A stretch of 64,000 bases of DNA from Anisakis pegreffii (taxonomy: Eukaryota; Nematoda; Chromadorea; Rhabditida; Anisakidae): positions 42,389-106,388 of the forward strand of contig JAPYMA010001144.1 in assembly GCA_035041965.1 (NCBI GenBank), given 5' to 3'. The notes beneath the pieces are model-generated. The model did not search any database, was not told the DNA's origin, and saw nothing but the letters and a program-made list of their open reading frames with translations. Positions 10,395-22,300 of this stretch are shown here, one piece after another (position 1 is the first letter of the stretch; every line of letters begins with the position of its first letter). The position numbers and the translations under genes were made by a program.

Positions 10395-13300
10395 CTAACC
10401 GCCTGATGGAAGTAAAGGTGCCGTTTCCGGAATGTTACCACCTCCATTGACTTTATCTAAAAGGTTGAGAAATCAATTCATAGCAATCAAACTACAGTGG
10501 AAGATTGCTAGCGTTTACGAGATCACAAGTGACGAAGAAACAAAATTTTTGAAAAGCAAGTAAAAAACGCCTGAGCATTAAGAAATGTGGATATGATTCA
10601 GAATCTTTTGCAATTTAACAATATTTTTGAAATAACACTAAAAGTGCATTGATGCCAGATCATTGACTGACTTCTAGATGATTCAACTATAAGTTTCAAT
10701 GTGAACCCTACAAAGTATCAGTTTTTGATGTTCAAAAATGCTCATCCGATTGCATTCTATCAGTCAATCAGGAATGTATATAAGTGACTGAAGTAATCTA
10801 AAAATTTTCACATCCTAGCGTTAACTGCTTAATATAATGGTGATTGCGATTATTACCAACCTTTCGGGCCCATCGGGATGCCTTCTTCCGGTTCGGGCTC
10901 CTTCTTCTTCTTTCGGCAACAACAAATAAGAAGAATGATCAAAATTAACAAGAGAATGAAACCAATTAGTAGAAGAATGATCCACCCTGAAAGCCGCTAA
11001 TCGTCAAATTACGAAAGGTATTTTGTAACAAAAAATTCATCGGAACAGCAACTGACATTCGCACACATACTCTTCGAGAAAATATTTCAGAGGAAAAATA
11101 GGGATCTCACAGTAGGATTGGCCTTCTGGCGGTGTGGTTGTAGCGGGTACTGGCTGAGTAGGCCTGTAGAAGACTTCTGCATGGAACGGTGAATCCCACT
11201 CAGGTTCGTTCACGTTATTTTGCAGCGCTAAAAACAACTGTCTTCTTGGACAAATCAAATTGATACAATGCACATGTGCAATGATCACTTCGGATCGTAT
11301 GATCATCTAACATCGATAATCGACTCCTTTCGAAGATAGCTATTATCCTGATTTGTTCGAATGCATTTTTCAGCATAACCTATCGCTTAACTGGCTAGTG
11401 AAAGCTCAACGTCAAATTATCGCATGTGTATTACACGAGTCGTGATACTATGCCTACAAAGTGGACAATTCGAGTCTGTCGAGTTCTTTGATTTGCTGCA
11501 TCCATACGATCCACGTTAACTGTTCCTAAAAGATTTTATCTGTATTCGATCATCAAATTTCGAACCTGGAAGTGCTCCAGGAATTTTGAAGGCGCTGCAA
11601 TTACCAAGCAGTGGTTTATCTCCAAAAATGGTCCAGCCGTAAGCAAACTCTTCACTTGGATCAATCAAATAAATGCTTGGCTTGAAATGCATCCTGCCAA
11701 CATTCAGGTTGATGTCAATATCTGAAATGATAACGTTATGATTTAACGAACGGATATTTGCATTCAAAATTCTCATAGATTGATAGGCTAATGAACTAAT
11801 TTATGATTCTCTGATCAAAGTTTCACTCAGATGGTTTGCAATAGTTCCAAATTCGTGTTCTTACGTCTCAAGATCTTCGTTCTCGTTAAGATTGCATCAG
11901 ATTTGCACTATGATGCCCTTTATCATACAAAAATGAAAAAACACTGTTTTCATTGAACTGAGAATTGGGGAAATATCGAGGTTGACTGAATATTGCTCCG
12001 ATGCAAACTACTGAATGATAAACCCCAAAATGATTAATTTGTATATACATAATGACATTTCCACTGTTGATTTGATTTTGCAGCGTTCTCAACAATTAGC
12101 CCCTGCAAGTAAGTGGAAAAACGTACTCGAAATACAACCAGAATAATTGTGTATCTGAGACGAACTATCCACTGCGGTTACATGGTAGTCAGCGGCAACA
12201 GCACCGGTTCCGCTTTGCATAATACCACCAAAATCATAATCTATTGCATTCGCCAAAGAGAGAGTGCGTGCAACCTCAGATGGAAAGTCGAACTTCGATG
12301 AATCCACCTAAATTTTGGATTAGAATTGATAAAGAGAATATGTGAAAAGCATCCTACTGGAAGCAATATTTTTGGAGACGTTCACTATGAGATTACTGAT
12401 TGGTGAATAGCAACAGTAACGATTGAGAGGACACTCACGGTAATGGTAAGTGGAGTTTTTCCGCCGAATTCAGATTGGAAAAAGTGGCGGTATCCGTCTG
12501 TGTAATTGAATGGGAATGTATGCACATATGTGGAATCTGGTGACGATATGACCACGTTCAATGATCCGTTCTTGCACAGTATTGCTTCGAGTAGTCTGAA
12601 TTCAATAATGATCCACATTGGAAAAACTCACACTGTTAATTGTACCATTCAATAACATCCAAAGAAGATTCTGCACAAATCATTCAAGCATATTTCATAG
12701 ATGAATGTACACAGGATTGATTAGGTTTCCGCCCAATCCTTACAGCAATCATTCCCAGAGGTTACTAGAAAGAATCTTTCTCATTGTGAAGGCAATTTCA
12801 GAGGATTAGAAGCTATCAGTGCTAACCGATTATTGGTGAAATGAACGGTTACAAGCTGTTGTGGACGAGGTGAATCTGGTTCTGTAGCAAACGCGAAGTC
12901 AAACGTTTGCTCTCCAATTTTTGACCAGTCATAAATGACTTGCTTGAGGATGTTACCAACATTAAAACGTAACAACGCATTACCGTTGAATTTTGCGCCA
13001 GCATCTTAAAGAGTCATTTACATCATCATAGTAACGTCAAAAAATTGCATTCATTGATAGTGTTTTCATAAAGCCGTTCGAATAACAGTTACGACCATAT
13101 TTGTAAGTTTACTACAAACCTTTGTCGCAGTACTTTCCGTAATAAGAGGTGCGTGTACAATCGCATGTTGCAAGCTCAGCACTCGGATCCGTATTGGTCC
13201 ATTTGAATGTGCAATGACCATCGTTCTTACAAGTTGGCTCTATCGCCTCACAACCAGTCTTGCATCCTTCACGGATCACATCTGCAAATAACAGCTATTG

Positions 13301-16300
13301 TGTTGGCTATGGGAAATCCAACTCAGCATTTATCGCAAATTGCTAGTTTCTTGTGTTATTCCATTGTGATTGGGAGATGAATATTAAAACAGAATAATAG
13401 ATAACAGCAGAAATTACCGATTTCCTTGGGATAGTACGGCCAATATTTATGATCTCGTAAATTGATCACCTCATCACCGATCATTAGGCCACGAACACAG
13501 CCCAGTAACGTTGACACCGTGGTCTTATAAGTGGGATCCAGTTTACCTTTGTAGTTTTCGGTTGGTAAACCACCAACAAAAAGCAGCGTAAACGGTTGAT
13601 TATCATCTTTACGTTTCAGTGGCGTCACCGGTGGTTCAACAATATCTAAAAACAGATCCTTCTATTTGATCATTTCATTCTCTTTGAGCACAGTGCAATA
13701 TCCCTTCACTAATTTGAAAAAGCAACTCAGACGTTATCGATAAATAATGTTATTTCGACTGATAACAATGTCATTATTATCAGTCGCAACGCACAATTGG
13801 TTTCCAGCTGCTCTTATCCAGACTGGTTTGGAAAGACCGGTCTGCACCCGATTGACTTGAAAAATCAGTGAATAGATTCAATTGGCACGCTCAACAAAGG
13901 TCAAAAGTCATTGACTACGATGAGAACAACTGCCTGATGGTAATTAGCATTTTTTTTTCAGAAAGAGAAGTGACAGAAAGTGGAGAGGGCCAAACGGAAT
14001 CATTAGAAATGAGATTAAGGAGCTGTCAAATCACACTAAAGAACATGGATGTCCCGAGCTACTTTAGAACTATCGTTTACTAAAGCTGCAATCGGTTTCG
14101 GAGATCAACAACTGGAGGAACAACAGCACAGCACTAGTAAAAAAGAAAATAAACAGAGGAACGTACAGAACGACAATTGAATGAAGAGGAATATAATAAA
14201 CTGGTTCATAGAGCGAAATCACCGAAAAAATTAACCAAACCATGCAACTGTCAGCTGATGCAAGATGGATGCAAAACCTGAGCCACGACAAACGGAAATG
14301 AGAATGTTGCACAGAGAAGGATGGAAAGGGTGATAATCAGAAGTAATGATCGGCTGAGGGATGTCACGAAAATTAACGATGTCGTTAGAGGAAAGTGGGC
14401 ACGAAAGACAGCACTGAGGGTAGAGGAATATTGGGTAGAAACAGCAACTGAAAGACAACGGAGGATTTGGAAGAGGAATGGGAGATGGCCCAGGATGACA
14501 TTTAGGGATCCGATTTGCGAACTGACCGGTCAAAATCGGATGCAGAAAGTTACATATTTGTGACGCTATTAAAGAGGCTTTTATTCGCAGTAAATATCGA
14601 TAGCTGAATAAATAAATCAATAGATATGATGCTATCCCAAGCGTCATCAGTAGGTATTGCTGGAAATAAACAAACCATCCATATCATGAGAGACTTCAAA
14701 TTTAGTGATGAATTCATCAGAAAGTATTCTTGCTCCAGGTATTTCACACACATCATCATCAACACTTAACAGAACATGATCGTCATCTTGGAACAAAATT
14801 ATTTGCAACCACTGCATTCGACTGAATTCTGTAAGTGATTTTTAAAATTCAATTTCGGTTTATTTGGCTGACAATTATTTTGACTGATACTGAAAACGAA
14901 TTTTTGACCTTTTCGAATGATTTCATTTGAAGGTACATCGAAAACTGCCCTTCAAACACAAGTTCTGATCGAATATCAACAAAGTAATCCAAATATTTTT
15001 CAATCTCTCAATTGTCACAAAACAAAGTGCATAATTAGCCGTCGTATGCAACTCAATTTATGGCATCTCATGCTACGCTATGAGATAACTCAAATAATAT
15101 TCAGTGATTATTACGAATGGTCTTTGAGCAATACATAATTCTGAATCGCTTGTTTCGTAAGTGAGCATTCAAAATATTTACCATGTCCGATTTTAGCGAC
15201 AATTTCACATTGTCGAACAGTCCTATTGTAGTTGGTGGTGAGAACAATTCGAGTATGATCGCTGAGGTGCACCTGCAAATGAGATCGAGTTGGTGTTGTG
15301 CTGAATTGTGGTTGATATGCTTAACTGAGCAATACTTGATGAAAAATAAAGGAATTAAAGAAGGTAACAAATCGTCCGCTACAAATTCGGGATGAATCAT
15401 AGATACCTGTACAAAATTATAAAGGTGATCGTGCATGTAGATGATTAATGCATCTCTTCGATCTGTGCGTACACTGACCACAATTCGTTGTTTGACCGCA
15501 TCACTTGTTGAAGACATCTGCACTTTCAAGAAGCCACGCTTCAGGTTATGTAAACTCACTTCACTTCCTTGATTGATGCCTAAAGTTTCCACTCCAAAGT
15601 GCGTCTTACCGCATAAGCAAACCGCAACTTAATACGAAAACCGTCTAACATACAACCAAATGAGAAACAGCATCATTTTTTGTGTTCTATTCATAGAAAA
15701 TCACTAATTGAATGCACCAAATTTGCTAACTGATAACTATACGAATAAACTTGGCATAGTGCGATAAGAATAACTGAATGATGCAGAAAAACAATACGTT
15801 TGACGCGTAATAAGTCTGAAGAACAATCGCAATTCAAATTACTTACTGTTCTCACAGAGCGGTCCAGAATGAATTATATTGTTACGGCATACACATCGAA
15901 CAGCATCATTTTCAAAGTCTTGCTCACATCGACTTTCATGTTGACACATATGAGTTGCACATCGATCTTCACAACCCAAACGAATACTGGCCTCGTTGAA
16001 TAATAGTGCCTCAATATTCATCAGCTTCCCAGCATTGAATACGATCTGTCGAATGCATCCCAAAAATCCATGCCTCCCTCTAAATGAATGCATGTTTATT
16101 CACAACTGTCACAATCATTCGAAAGTAGCAATTCTCAGTGAAATCAACAATAACCGTTTCATTCGTCTCCAGCAAAAGTCATCAAAATGCATGCTCTCCA
16201 GTAATTAGAACATTATCAATTCAGTAAGTTTCTGACAGAGCTTGAGTGGCGAATATGAAGTGATTTTTGTGGATCAATTAGTACAAAGCAACACACCCGC

Positions 16301-19300
16301 CAACAAAGATGGCAATCTTCGTGGACGAAAGCGGTCGTCCAACAGGTAGATATTCAGCACTTTCTCGAACCGATAAACGCACTGTATTCTCGAGGATCTC
16401 AATCCTAACTCGATGCCATTCACCATTGTTAAGTCTGAATGATGCGTATTATATAATAACTCTTTCAAAGCGCTACTTTATTGCATTAAAAGACCCTGAA
16501 TCAATTCATTAGTGATTGAAGCACTGTTATACATGCGTCCGTCACATTCTATGCTAAGGATCAACAACCACATATACCTTTAACCATTGTGTTTATTTTT
16601 TGCCTGGTTTATTTTCCATCTTTCGAACATTTTTGATCATATATCACCAATATCATCTACCAGATCCATCTTAAATTTATACACTGGCTGATCGACGTAC
16701 CTGGATTGTGGCGTGAGTGACACATTGAAATTATCGATAAGAAGATGTAGAGTGCGATCTTGCAATTCTAGATCAAACACATCATCTTTTGACGATAAAA
16801 TCGTCAGTTCTTTCTCGAACGTTCGGAATTCGAAACTCAAGCTTCTCATATCCCAATCGCCCAATGCCAGTGAGTCTGCACGGCTTCTGAACGTCGCCGT
16901 ATGTGTCTGCGCACGACCCGCTGAATGTACTGATCATTTGCATCCAACTAATTCGAGTTAACGTCCAGAAATACGATAAAAATTATCGGTTGCTTTCAAC
17001 AAAACGTGAAATCATCCATAGTGGATAGGATCGGCAATTCCTATTTGATGCTAAGAAGGCACTTAATGTTCAGGTGCGTCTGAATAGAGGTTCTAGGCAA
17101 TATCCATGCTAGCTGCTTTCATATTTCCTAGACAACGATCGCATGAATACGGTAACATTACATTTCGAAATGAACACAATCTAAGTACGAACCGCTTCCA
17201 GAACAAACAAGCGAACTTAATGTGACCAAGCCTCTTTGATCAGTTGGATCGTTGAGAGCATAAATGTTTGTCACTGGTGCATCGATGCCGAGCATCGTAC
17301 CAAAGTCCGACGTTTCTTGACCACTATCACAATTGCATTCTATAAATTATTATTTCGGGTCACTTCACATGTACATATTATACATACTTATGTTTAGCAA
17401 TAAGAATATTATAATGGTCGATTATTGGATCACTTCATTGATGCTTGAATATGCAATGGGTGCATTTAAAAGTCAGCACCAAAGTTAGCTTGTTAAAAAT
17501 TTAAATGAATAAGTGAAACGAATTTTGTCGTCTTACTTCCACATTGCCCATTAGCGCACTGACATGAACCACCGGCATCCATGAGTCGACTGAACTCGTG
17601 ATCATAAAGTGATGTGAACCATGTTTTATGCCACGAAAAACTGAAATTACGACGTTGACGTCAATCATTTAAATGCACAAATCTGATGTATATTGTTTGA
17701 TTAGTGCTACCGCCACACACTACACTTAATTAGAAAGCTTGTTGTATTCCTTCAGTTAAATTCGTTAGTTTCATTGTTATCTGGTTTAAGAGCAGTTTTG
17801 TTTTCATCTTAAAATTGATTCGTGCTATAGAGCAATTAAGAAACAACAACCAACCCTAGAGGTGCTTTCACACATTCATATCGCATCGTTTGTGTACATT
17901 CCTCAGAGAAGTCTCGTAAATGTCTTAGTTGGTCCTCGTTGAATAGCCTGCAAAAAGTATTTCCGTCAACTCAACTCTATCCTTTTTAGTGCCTGAAATT
18001 TTGCATACAAATTTCACAAAATTTTGTAATGAAATTCAATGAACGGTGTATGCATTATCGAATCTTGTGTAAGCTAAAAAATGCGCATGATAAATTTTGC
18101 GAAAGTTGAATTGAATTACTATTCCACAACCATGCAAAAATCGAAAGGTGATGGTACCAGACAACTTCTGAGAATTACTGTAAAAGCACTCACCATAAAT
18201 ACTATAATTTTTGTTGAGATTAAATATAGATAGATGAATCTCTAGATGGATACCTGTAGTTGATGCGAAAGCGTAAATCGCCCAGATCCTTGGCTCGCAT
18301 GAGCGTTTGATTTGGCATGTTATGTGGTATTATAGTTTTTCCATTTTGGCAGTTAACGTATGTTTCAAGCAACGGTCCTGACCCATCAACATCGATAATG
18401 TATGTTCCCGGTTCAGTATTACCAGATGTCAGAACATCATCACAATTCCATGGCAATGTTGCTACAAGCATTCATAGTAACATAACTAGAACCCTCCTCA
18501 AGTGCATTCTCTTTACCCTCCAAATGAAATGTTTTGGTTTCAGTTGGAGTCTGTGTATTATCTTACGATTGCGAATCAATTACTTCATTTCTCTCTGATT
18601 AAAATTAATACTTAGCAACAAAATTTCATTACTGCATGCGTTGAAATAATGAAAAGGTTTTCTCATCAAAATATCGTTCCTCGTGAATTATTAAAAGGCC
18701 GAAAAGAACTTGAAGGAATGAAAAGACCTTGTTGATGTTCAACTGAATTGCAGTAAAATCTTACAGAATTGGCAGTGCTCTCCAGCAAAACCTTTCTTAC
18801 AAACACACACTGGAATGTTTCCTTTTTTGATGCACTCGATATGGTTCTTGCAAAATGTTGCTTCGCTGTTTTCACATAATTGTTTCTTTTCTGGCATTTC
18901 TTGAAAATCACATATCATATCAATATCAGCAACATGCGATGAATATAAAACGTATTTCTTGAGTATGTTTCTACTGTAACCGACTGCGACTTGTTATATT
19001 TCTCGCTCATAAATGTAATGACTCTTTGTAAATTAAGCGAACATGTGATCAGATATATCGGAGATCTCTTTTCAACTTATTAAAACTGACCGGCAACAAA
19101 TTTGTCTGACAAATGATCGCTTATATGATCCTCGACCAATTTATTGGTTTCGTGCATTTCATCTTCGACCTGAAAGAGAATGATTAGTTGCAGAGAACAA
19201 AACGTACCGATATTTCTTCTTATCTGCACACAATCAGTTAGTAGAAGGTAAACGTCGTTGATTGAATGATGAACATTGGCTATCTTGAGTACAGTTTTGT

Positions 19301-22300
19301 TGCACTTGACAAGAACCATATAATTTTAAGATTGAGTATGTTGTATCGTTTCGTTGCAAATCACTTTTTACGTAGTTAAGAATTTATGCTTCAGCCGTTT
19401 ATTTTTTTTTTCAATTGCGCAGTTATTTTTTATAAAAAACGAATCACTGTCGTCTTGTCATCTGTATTAAAGGATCTGAAAAGCGAATACATGAACCCTT
19501 CGAAACCTTATCATTAAATGCATCAGCATCCGAGTCTAAAACTTCCTCTTCGTCGGGGGTGAGCACTTTTTGTTTTTGTTCGTATGCCCAGAGTCCTTCT
19601 GCCGGAATATCGTTTGCTTCCACCAAGCCGTCATCATGAATCTGTAAATTCAAACTGGTGTTACTTAAAAATCCATTTTTGTAACAACTTCAAAATGATA
19701 GAATGGAGATGCTACGAATGCCGCAACATTGAAAGATTCAGTCTATGAATTTATATCAACCGGAGAAAGAAGTTGTAAGTCTGATAAGGACGTCGCTGAT
19801 CTCGTCTCGCATCTTTCTAACTGCTCACTCGCTTTCACCTGCAAAGCAGTCATTTCAAAGTTGATTGCATGCATCTCATTCAGCTTTGTATTTAAAAAAT
19901 TCCATTCGATGTATGACGATGTGTGTGGTCTTATAGCGAACAGTCTATTTCTCAACGATGATAGAATGTGCAACACAGTGAGATATTATATTGTTCCTCT
20001 TGTGATATGCATAAATGAAGTCAGATATCTGAATTCAGATAATGCTGATTTTTGATCCTTCAATTTTAATCAACGATCCGGATTCAAAAAATGGTTCTCG
20101 AACACTCATTACGGAATCCAATAAAACCAAAAGAAGACTGGGTTTCTTCTTGATTTTGTGCTAATCAGGCGAATTGAATAAGTCATACTTTTGTGGAATT
20201 TCTGAGGTAACCATCAATGACATCAAAATAGCCATAATAAATTTGGCGTAAGCATGCAGACAATCCAATTTCATCAGCGCCAGCCGTGAACAATACTTCT
20301 TTCCCGAAACTGAAACGTTTACTTTGAAGACGAGTCTTAACGGTGAAACAAAATGAAATGAACGGTAACTCACATTCGATGATCAACGAAAGCTTGTAGC
20401 GTAAAAATGGTGGCATGATATCAACAGGTGTTGAATAAATCTTGTGATGTATTTTCAACTTAGAAAAAACCGAAATTTCTGCTTGTGATTCAAGCGTCTA
20501 ATTATTCATGCAATTTTCCATGAAACTAGTCCAACGATTAGTTTTGATGATGATTTTGTTTGAAGTTTTTTTCTGATCCACATAATATATCAATGGTAAA
20601 TTACAAACCTAATATCGATCTCTTTTCCAGGTTTATACCAACTAGCTGTTGTAATGTTCCCATCCAGTGACAACTGAACCTCACTCATACCATAATCGAA
20701 CGTCAACACGAGTTCATGAAAACTGTAAGCAGGATGGCTGACTTGCTGTGCTTATGGACCATAAGATTCCAAAGAATAATAACGCATTAAGCGATATTTT
20801 ACATAAAAACGGTCTCATTTGACGTTTATTGAGGAGCATGTTTACGAAGGAATAAAGACCAAATGAATGCTAACTTGTCAGGTGAAAGATGCACGTTTTC
20901 CAAAGTGGCTTCCGTAAGATTACCCAGTGTAAGATGTAGGTTTTCATAGATGAGTGCTAAATGGAAATCACCCAATGATGTGCCGTCAGTAGCAGAGAGT
21001 AAATTTGAATGTATGAGAACTCCATCGTTTGCAGCCGTCTGCAATCGTTTGTTTAAGGCTCGTTTAACTTCAGCAAGTCTGCTACGATATCATTTCACAG
21101 TTGAAACCATTATAGGAGCGTGTATATCGGTCATTCTAGCTCAGAAACTACCAATCATCGATGCTCAGGTCAATTCTTTTTTTTTTCTCTCTATTTTCTA
21201 AATATCACATCGGAATTCACTCAAGATTTTGGACTGGCGCGGAATTGTACGCCTCTCCATGTTCTTCGGATCCTCAAGCACGGTATGCATACCAGTACAC
21301 TGCCAATTTAAATGCTTATTCTTGTTTATCTTATCAAAAACCATTCATTTATCCTGGCTTTTCGTGTTAACCTCGATGAATGGCTCAAAGCAGTAATACT
21401 CATCGACCTGAAAGTAAACCTAAAAACTGTTCGCATCATTTCTGTAGAAAATATGATCGAATGAAATTAACCTTGAATTCCATCGATATGATGTGTGGCT
21501 GAGAATCTTTCTCGCTAACATCAAATTCAAGATATTGATCCCAAGAAACGTTTACTGCTGTGAGATCTTAAGATTATAATCAATGATTTCATTCCAGTTC
21601 TTCAAGTTCCCAAATAGAATTTGTGATAAAATTACAGTCCCAGTAAATGATTGTCAAATAGCTAGTGAGGTGAATGACAGGTCTGAAGGAAAGGAAATAA
21701 AACACTGCGTAATGCAGTAGAAAAATTTCAAGTTTTAAGCGCTCTTGGCCCATGAAAAATTAGGCTCACATCGATCTTAGATTGTTAGATACTCTCAGGA
21801 AATTGTTCGATACTCTTAGCGGTTCATGTTTACAAATATGGGCAGTGAGCGAGTAACTCTGACCAAACTCGTGAGCAGTAAGCATCAGCAACTCAAACAT
21901 TTCTGCTCTCATGGTAAGCACGGCCTATTTTGCAAAAATCCCCTTTAGTGCACTTTACTAAACCAGTGAAAACACCACGTTTACGTGCTGACCTTGATCA
22001 CAGTGCTCTCCTGATTTTTGTGTTCCTCTGCAATCGCAAACAGCTGCTTCGAAAAAGTTGATGCACTGACCCTGAAACAACAAGATACTTTCTTTTAACC
22101 CAGCATCATTTTGTCAGGCGGAATTGTGGCCATTACGAATTGCATAAGAGGCAATAAATCGGATACAGCTACGTTGAGTGGTCAAAGTAACTAATTATCA
22201 CGTTTCAAATCAGTTGAACTGATCGAAATCCAATTTGACTGGAATAGTCGATCAAGTAAATTAATATTAAGTCACTAATCAATCTTAACCTCATTGCACT

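Noticed and set aside
12620..12672. Possible extra CASPR exon (NLLWMLLNGTINS)
   Set aside because: Has splice-like ends, but the only open frame does not fit the phase of the neighbours, whereas joining 12827-13004 directly to 12439-12595 gives a continuous LamG.
14231..14647. 138-residue minus-strand frame
   Set aside because: Antisense to the retrotransposon relic; low-complexity Ser/Pro/Leu composition, no exon phase fit.
18666..18911. Minus-strand frame reading KKCQKRNNYVKTAKQHFART
   Set aside because: Wrong frame of a real exon; the phase-correct frame gives an EGF module (CVCKKGFAGEHC).
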